A program made the translations under genes and the position numbers. From Chloroflexi bacterium AL-N1 (GTDB lineage Bacteria; Chloroflexota; Chloroflexia; Chloroflexales; Roseiflexaceae): a stretch of DNA of 64,000 nt. Location of the stretch: the NCBI GenBank assembly GCA_013122435.1, contig WYDT01000009.1, positions 124,001 to 188,000 on the forward strand, read 5' to 3'. How positions within the stretch are numbered: the first letter of the stretch is position 1; each line of letters opens with the position of its first letter. The notes beneath the pieces are model-generated. The model worked only from the letters and a program-made list of their open reading frames with translations. It was not told where the DNA came from and did no database searches. This document shows positions 60,536 through 64,000 of this stretch, in pieces.

Positions 60536-60541
60536 GATGCC

Positions 60542-62944
60542 ATGCAATGCTATTCAAACAGTTGTAAGTTTGGGCGCACAAGTTGTTTGCTCCTGGTCTT
60601 TATATATGTGTTAACAGCTTGTCAGTGGCCAATAGGTACACCAGATACGAGTGAAGAAGAAGCGGTTGGAGGGGTTGCACCTGCCCCTACAGTACCTGGC
60701 ATAACTTCGGTACCCCAGGAAACAGATCTGTCCTCTTCAGATCTACTTGTACGTGGATTAGAGCGGCGTTCTGTCGGAAAATATGATCTGGCTGCCGAAG
60801 ATTTTCACGCAATTGTCACCCAGCATGCTGAATCTACGGAAGCCCGTTCTGCCCGTTATTATCTCGCAGAGAGTTTCGCGTTGCGAGATCGTTGGGCGTC
60901 GGCGTCCGATGCAATGCAATCGTTCATTGCGGATGGTCCGCAAGATGATTTGTATACACAGGCCCTATTCTGGCTTGCCCGTTGTCGGGAGGAAGCTGGT
61001 GCCCATACCGATGCTATTGCGTTGTACGAAGAATATATGTCACTCGGGACACCACTGGCTCCCTATGCACAGATGCGGAAGGCGGCCCAACTTCAGGTCA
61101 TTGGAGAATTGGTGCAGGCTGCCGAAGCGTATGAAGCTGTGGCAGAAACTGATATTGCCCGTGGTGACCGTGCTGGATCATACGAGAAAGCTATCGCTCT
61201 ACGTCGTGAATTGGGACAGAACGATGTTATCCTTGCTCTCTACATACAGTTGCTTGAGTTAGCTGAGTTTTCCCAATATCGGACTCGTATTCTCACAGAG
61301 GCTATTGCCCATGCGAATCAGCAAGGGGCAGTGGATCAAGCACGTGTCTGGCGGCAGGAGTTGGTAGAACAGGTTCCTGAGACTACTCAGGCATTAGAGG
61401 CCGTAGCACAATTGCTCGCTGATCCACAGAGTGCTTTGTCGTCCGAGACCATCGCACGTGTCTACGACATTCATGGACAATATGAGTTAGCTATTCCCTA
61501 TTACGATACAGCCATAGCCAATGCGGAGGGAGACCAGATTCTTGAGTTGCGACGCTTGCATGCATTAGCGCTCCGCTCAAATGGTGATTTTGCTGGCGCA
61601 TTGGATGCTCTTGCTGCTATTAGTGCTGAGGTGCCTGAGAGCGATATTGGTCGACAGGCAGAACTCGATTGGATACAGACTCGTGGGCAAAGTGGTGAGA
61701 CAGAAGTGGCTATTGATGGATATCGTACATTTGCCCAGACATATCCTGACGATTCTCTTGCACCTGAGGCGCTCCAACGTGTGAGTATTCTCCTGGAACG
61801 TCTTGGTGATCTTGAAGGAGCATTTCAACAACGTTTGGATCTGGGGCGACGCTATCCAGGCAGTGAACAGGCACATGATGCATTATACAGCGCTGGATGG
61901 CACTTTTACAATGGTGGTCGAAACTCTGAAGCACAGGAAGCGTGGACATTGCTTAGCGAGGGTGCTACAGGTGTTTTTGCCGCACAGGGAGCATTCTGGG
62001 CCGCACGTATTGCTCAGGAGTCGGGCCAGACAGATGTGACACAAGCGCTTATGCAAAGAGCTATTGATACGGCACCTGACTCATACTATGGAGCACGCGC
62101 GGCTGAGGAACTTGGTTTAGAGCCAGAAGGCAAGGTCCTGCTTGGCTCACCAATCACGGATGCAGAGTGGCAGGAAGCAGAAACGTGGTTAGCATCCTGG
62201 TCGAACACAACGGAGGCTGATCCTGATGCTATCGCGCGGCATAGTACGGTGGTGCGTGCATCGTCGCTGGTTGATGTTGGGCTGCAACCTGAGGCGATTG
62301 CGGAATGGAATGAGGCGCGCACGCTCTGGCGCGGTGATCCTACGAACTTATACTGGGTTGCGCGCGAGGCCCATGAGCATGATGTGCCATACATCGCGTT
62401 GAAGACTACCGAGGATCTGCTCGCTTTGGCTCCTGATAATGCTCTACCAGTACCACAAGCACTGAAGCGCTTACTTTTCCCTGTCCCATACAGCTCTATT
62501 GCTATTGAACAAGCGCATGAGTTTGATGTTGATCCACGAGTGGTCTATGCATTAATGCGTCAGGAAAGTTTGTTCAACCCCAGCGCAACGTCATGGGTTG
62601 GTGCACGTGGATTAGCCCAGGTGATGCCCGCAACAGGCCAGGGGATAGCCCAAAATTTAAATGTTGGTGATTTTCAAGAGAGCGATCTGTATCGCCCAGC
62701 AGTCAGTATTCGTTTTGGGACGTTTTATTTTAGCTATCAGGTTGCCACAATGAATGGAAGCATTCAGGCAGCCCTTTCGGCGTATAATGGAGGTCCGGGT
62801 AATGCACAGCGCTGGGCAGGCGGCACAACGGTCGCCGATCCAGATCTTTTTACCGAATCAATTGACTATGGCGAAACACGCCACTATGTGAAGCTCGTAT
62901 ATGGTTACTATGGGGCATATCAGCGTTTGTATGCACTGCCATGA
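60542..62944 (+). CDS. lytic transglycosylase lipoprotein with TPR solenoid (Slt-type)
   Basis: 800 residues. Signal peptide with lipobox LTAC (C27) anchors it outside the membrane. Residues 65-640 form helical TPR-like repeats (for example GKYDLAAEDFHAIV, GAHTDAIALYEEYM, GQYELAIPYYDTAI, GDFAGALDALAAI). The C-terminal SLT domain (about 645-790) has the catalytic glutamate in ALMRQESLFNP, then ARGLAQVMPATGQGIA and ALSAYNGGPGNAQRW. It cleaves peptidoglycan to anhydro-muropeptides. Longer than E. coli Slt70 (about 620). No ribosome-binding site; see the leaderless promoter. Confidence 0.9.
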   Translation: MQCYSNSCKFGRTSCLLLVFIYVLTACQWPIGTPDTSEEEAVGGVAPAPTVPGITSVPQETDLSSSDLLVRGLERRSVGKYDLAAEDFHAIVTQHAESTEARSARYYLAESFALRDRWASASDAMQSFIADGPQDDLYTQALFWLARCREEAGAHTDAIALYEEYMSLGTPLAPYAQMRKAAQLQVIGELVQAAEAYEAVAETDIARGDRAGSYEKAIALRRELGQNDVILALYIQLLELAEFSQYRTRILTEAIAHANQQGAVDQARVWRQELVEQVPETTQALEAVAQLLADPQSALSSETIARVYDIHGQYELAIPYYDTAIANAEGDQILELRRLHALALRSNGDFAGALDALAAISAEVPESDIGRQAELDWIQTRGQSGETEVAIDGYRTFAQTYPDDSLAPEALQRVSILLERLGDLEGAFQQRLDLGRRYPGSEQAHDALYSAGWHFYNGGRNSEAQEAWTLLSEGATGVFAAQGAFWAARIAQESGQTDVTQALMQRAIDTAPDSYYGARAAEELGLEPEGKVLLGSPITDAEWQEAETWLASWSNTTEADPDAIARHSTVVRASSLVDVGLQPEAIAEWNEARTLWRGDPTNLYWVAREAHEHDVPYIALKTTEDLLALAPDNALPVPQALKRLLFPVPYSSIAIEQAHEFDVDPRVVYALMRQESLFNPSATSWVGARGLAQVMPATGQGIAQNLNVGDFQESDLYRPAVSIRFGTFYFSYQVATMNGSIQAALSAYNGGPGNAQRWAGGTTVADPDLFTESIDYGETRHYVKLVYGYYGAYQRLYALP

Positions 62945-62984
62945 TAACAATAATACATAGACAGATGTAGCTGAGGCTTTGGTT

Positions 62985-63341
62985 ATGAGCAGATTACGAT
63001 GGGCTGTGCTTGGGGGGATAATGCTTGGGGGCGTGGGTGCTTCATATTGGTTCAACCAGCGAGCGCAGATTCGTAGCGCGACAATTACATCGATAACATT
63101 CGACAACTTACCTGTAGCTAGTGTCGCTATCACATATACCCGTGGAATGCCACCTGTCAGCGTTATCATTGATATAATTGAAAACGATAAAAGTAAAGGA
63201 AGCACAACTATTGGAGGGAAACAGTTGTTTGTTGACATCCCACTACATGCGCCGGTACATTTGCCATATTGTCTGGTAACCACAGCATACTGGCGTTCCC
63301 TACGCGGTGTCGTTCGCCAGATACAACATCACCATCAATAA
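62985..63341 (+). CDS. small hypothetical secreted or membrane-anchored protein
   Basis: 118 residues from ATG 62985 (GAGG 8 nt upstream). One N-terminal hydrophobic segment (about 7-23) acts as signal or anchor; the rest is mostly beta by pattern (ITSITFDNLPVASVAITY, PPVSVIIDIIEN). No family recognised. It follows the transglycosylase by 40 bp on the same strand. An antisense frame at 62858-63283 is less likely. Confidence 0.45.
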   Translation: MSRLRWAVLGGIMLGGVGASYWFNQRAQIRSATITSITFDNLPVASVAITYTRGMPPVSVIIDIIENDKSKGSTTIGGKQLFVDIPLHAPVHLPYCLVTTAYWRSLRGVVRQIQHHHQ

Positions 63342-63480
63342 TACCTCAGCTACTTCTCTTTTCTGGTTTAGTTGTCGGATCACTACGCAGTGTTGTTACT
63401 TCGCCTGACCATCATCATAACTTCCCTGTTAGGATGTAATCGTGCATATCAACGATTGTAACGAGATGTGCAGGAGAATC

Positions 63481-63897
63481 ATGGTCCTACATCAAATAGC
63501 AATCCTAGATAAAGACTCAACGGCTGCTTGGATCACGCAACGTGGCTTGCAGGGTTTGTTGCAAGAAGAAGCTGAAGTAGTGGTTATGCCATCGTTTGAT
63601 GTTATGTGTGAGTACTGTTCTCAGGGACGCGTCGATCTTGCGATCGTTGATCCTGGTCCCCAGGGGCGTACGATGTCAAATGCGCTCAAAACACTGCGCC
63701 TTGACTATCGACACATTCCTGTACTTGTTTTAACTGCGTATGATACACCACACCTGCGTTCACAAATGCGAGATTTTACTGTTCAGGAATATCTCGCCAA
63801 ACCATTGGATCTGCGAGAGGTCGCGCATGTGGTTCGTAACATACTGGGGTTAAATACATTGGCGAATATGCATCCACGCCACATGACATCCCTGTGA
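63481..63897 (+). CDS. stand-alone response-regulator receiver domain
   Basis: 138 residues from ATG 63481, with AGGAG just upstream; the longer frame from GTG 63442 has no site. Receiver fold: acidic pair near ILDKDS, phospho-acceptor aspartate in LAIVDPG, threonine in VLTAYD and lysine in YLAKPLD. No output domain, so it probably works by protein contact, as CheY-like or SpoIIAA-like single-domain regulators do. No histidine kinase is in the window. Confidence 0.82.
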   Translation: MVLHQIAILDKDSTAAWITQRGLQGLLQEEAEVVVMPSFDVMCEYCSQGRVDLAIVDPGPQGRTMSNALKTLRLDYRHIPVLVLTAYDTPHLRSQMRDFTVQEYLAKPLDLREVAHVVRNILGLNTLANMHPRHMTSL

Positions 63898-64000
63898 TTC
63901 ATTGCTCATTGTCTGGTGCCCATTATCTGCCTTGTTGTCATCAATGAGGTCATGTGTGGTTATGGACCTGACATAAGATATGATGAGTGGAGATAATAAG
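63898..64000. other. window edge, no gene seen
   Basis: 103 bp after the receiver gene. No terminator or convincing start is seen; the next gene may begin beyond the window. Confidence 0.4.

Noticed and set aside
62858..63283. 141-codon antisense frame
   Set aside because: It overlaps the catalytic end of the transglycosylase and has no ribosome-binding site.

Overview
The window looks like chromosomal DNA of a Chloroflexota bacterium, most likely class Chloroflexia. This is inferred from gene content and not from a database search: a Uma2 nuclease, a Ser/Thr kinase with zinc-ribbon and FHA tail, a VanW protein with LGFP-like repeats, a TPR lytic transglycosylase lipoprotein, a DUF2207 protein with a Gly/Ser tail, a DUF6314-like protein, and a sigma factor with a separate zinc-finger partner. 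GC is roughly 50% by eye. I see no phage, insertion sequence or CRISPR array.

Layout. 1-8030 (mostly + strand) is housekeeping: the 3' end of deoC, a Uma2 nuclease, a metallophosphoesterase, an STPK-FHA kinase, purQ, a convergent membrane-anchored solute-binding protein, a small membrane protein, and a two-TM FtsH-like AAA protease. 8176-13247 starts the sugar-nucleotide genes (rmd, then a mannose-1-phosphate guanylyltransferase-like gene), followed by a CvpA-like protein, gap and a soluble double-zinc-finger protein. 13442-14233 is a sigma-70-family factor.

14460-43192 is a large surface-polysaccharide locus, almost all on the - strand. It holds eight glycosyltransferase genes (two of them fusions of a GT-A domain with a GT4 domain), a WbaP/WcaJ-type phosphoglycosyltransferase, two large multi-spanning proteins, an LPG_synthase_TM-type protein, fcl and another epimerase, three methyltransferases and the ABC exporter Wzm-Wzt. 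One + strand gene inside it encodes a secreted glycoside hydrolase. A bifunctional ATP sulfurylase/APS kinase lies just upstream of the exporter. The most interesting point is a methyltransferase with a 14-residue-periodic coiled coil encoded directly after a Wzt that carries a C-terminal substrate domain. This resembles the parts list of the WbdD/Wzt chain-length and cap-recognition system.

45653-50271 (- strand) holds an ABC-2 permease, its ATPase just downstream of a tRNA-CAT gene, a lipoprotein and the VanW protein. 50646-63897 holds an M20 peptidase, an Asp-box beta-propeller giant overlapping an MFS transporter, a frameshifted GNAT gene, DUF2207 plus a small companion, folC with a DUF6314-like gene (- strand), a lytic transglycosylase lipoprotein, a small secreted protein and a lone receiver-domain protein.

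Transcription signals. Seven of the nine best promoters have an extended -10 (TGn upstream of a TATAAT-like hexamer). Two genes (rmd and the transglycosylase) have their ATG exactly 7 nt after the -10 and no ribosome-binding site, so both are predicted to be leaderless. Six intrinsic terminators mark unit boundaries.
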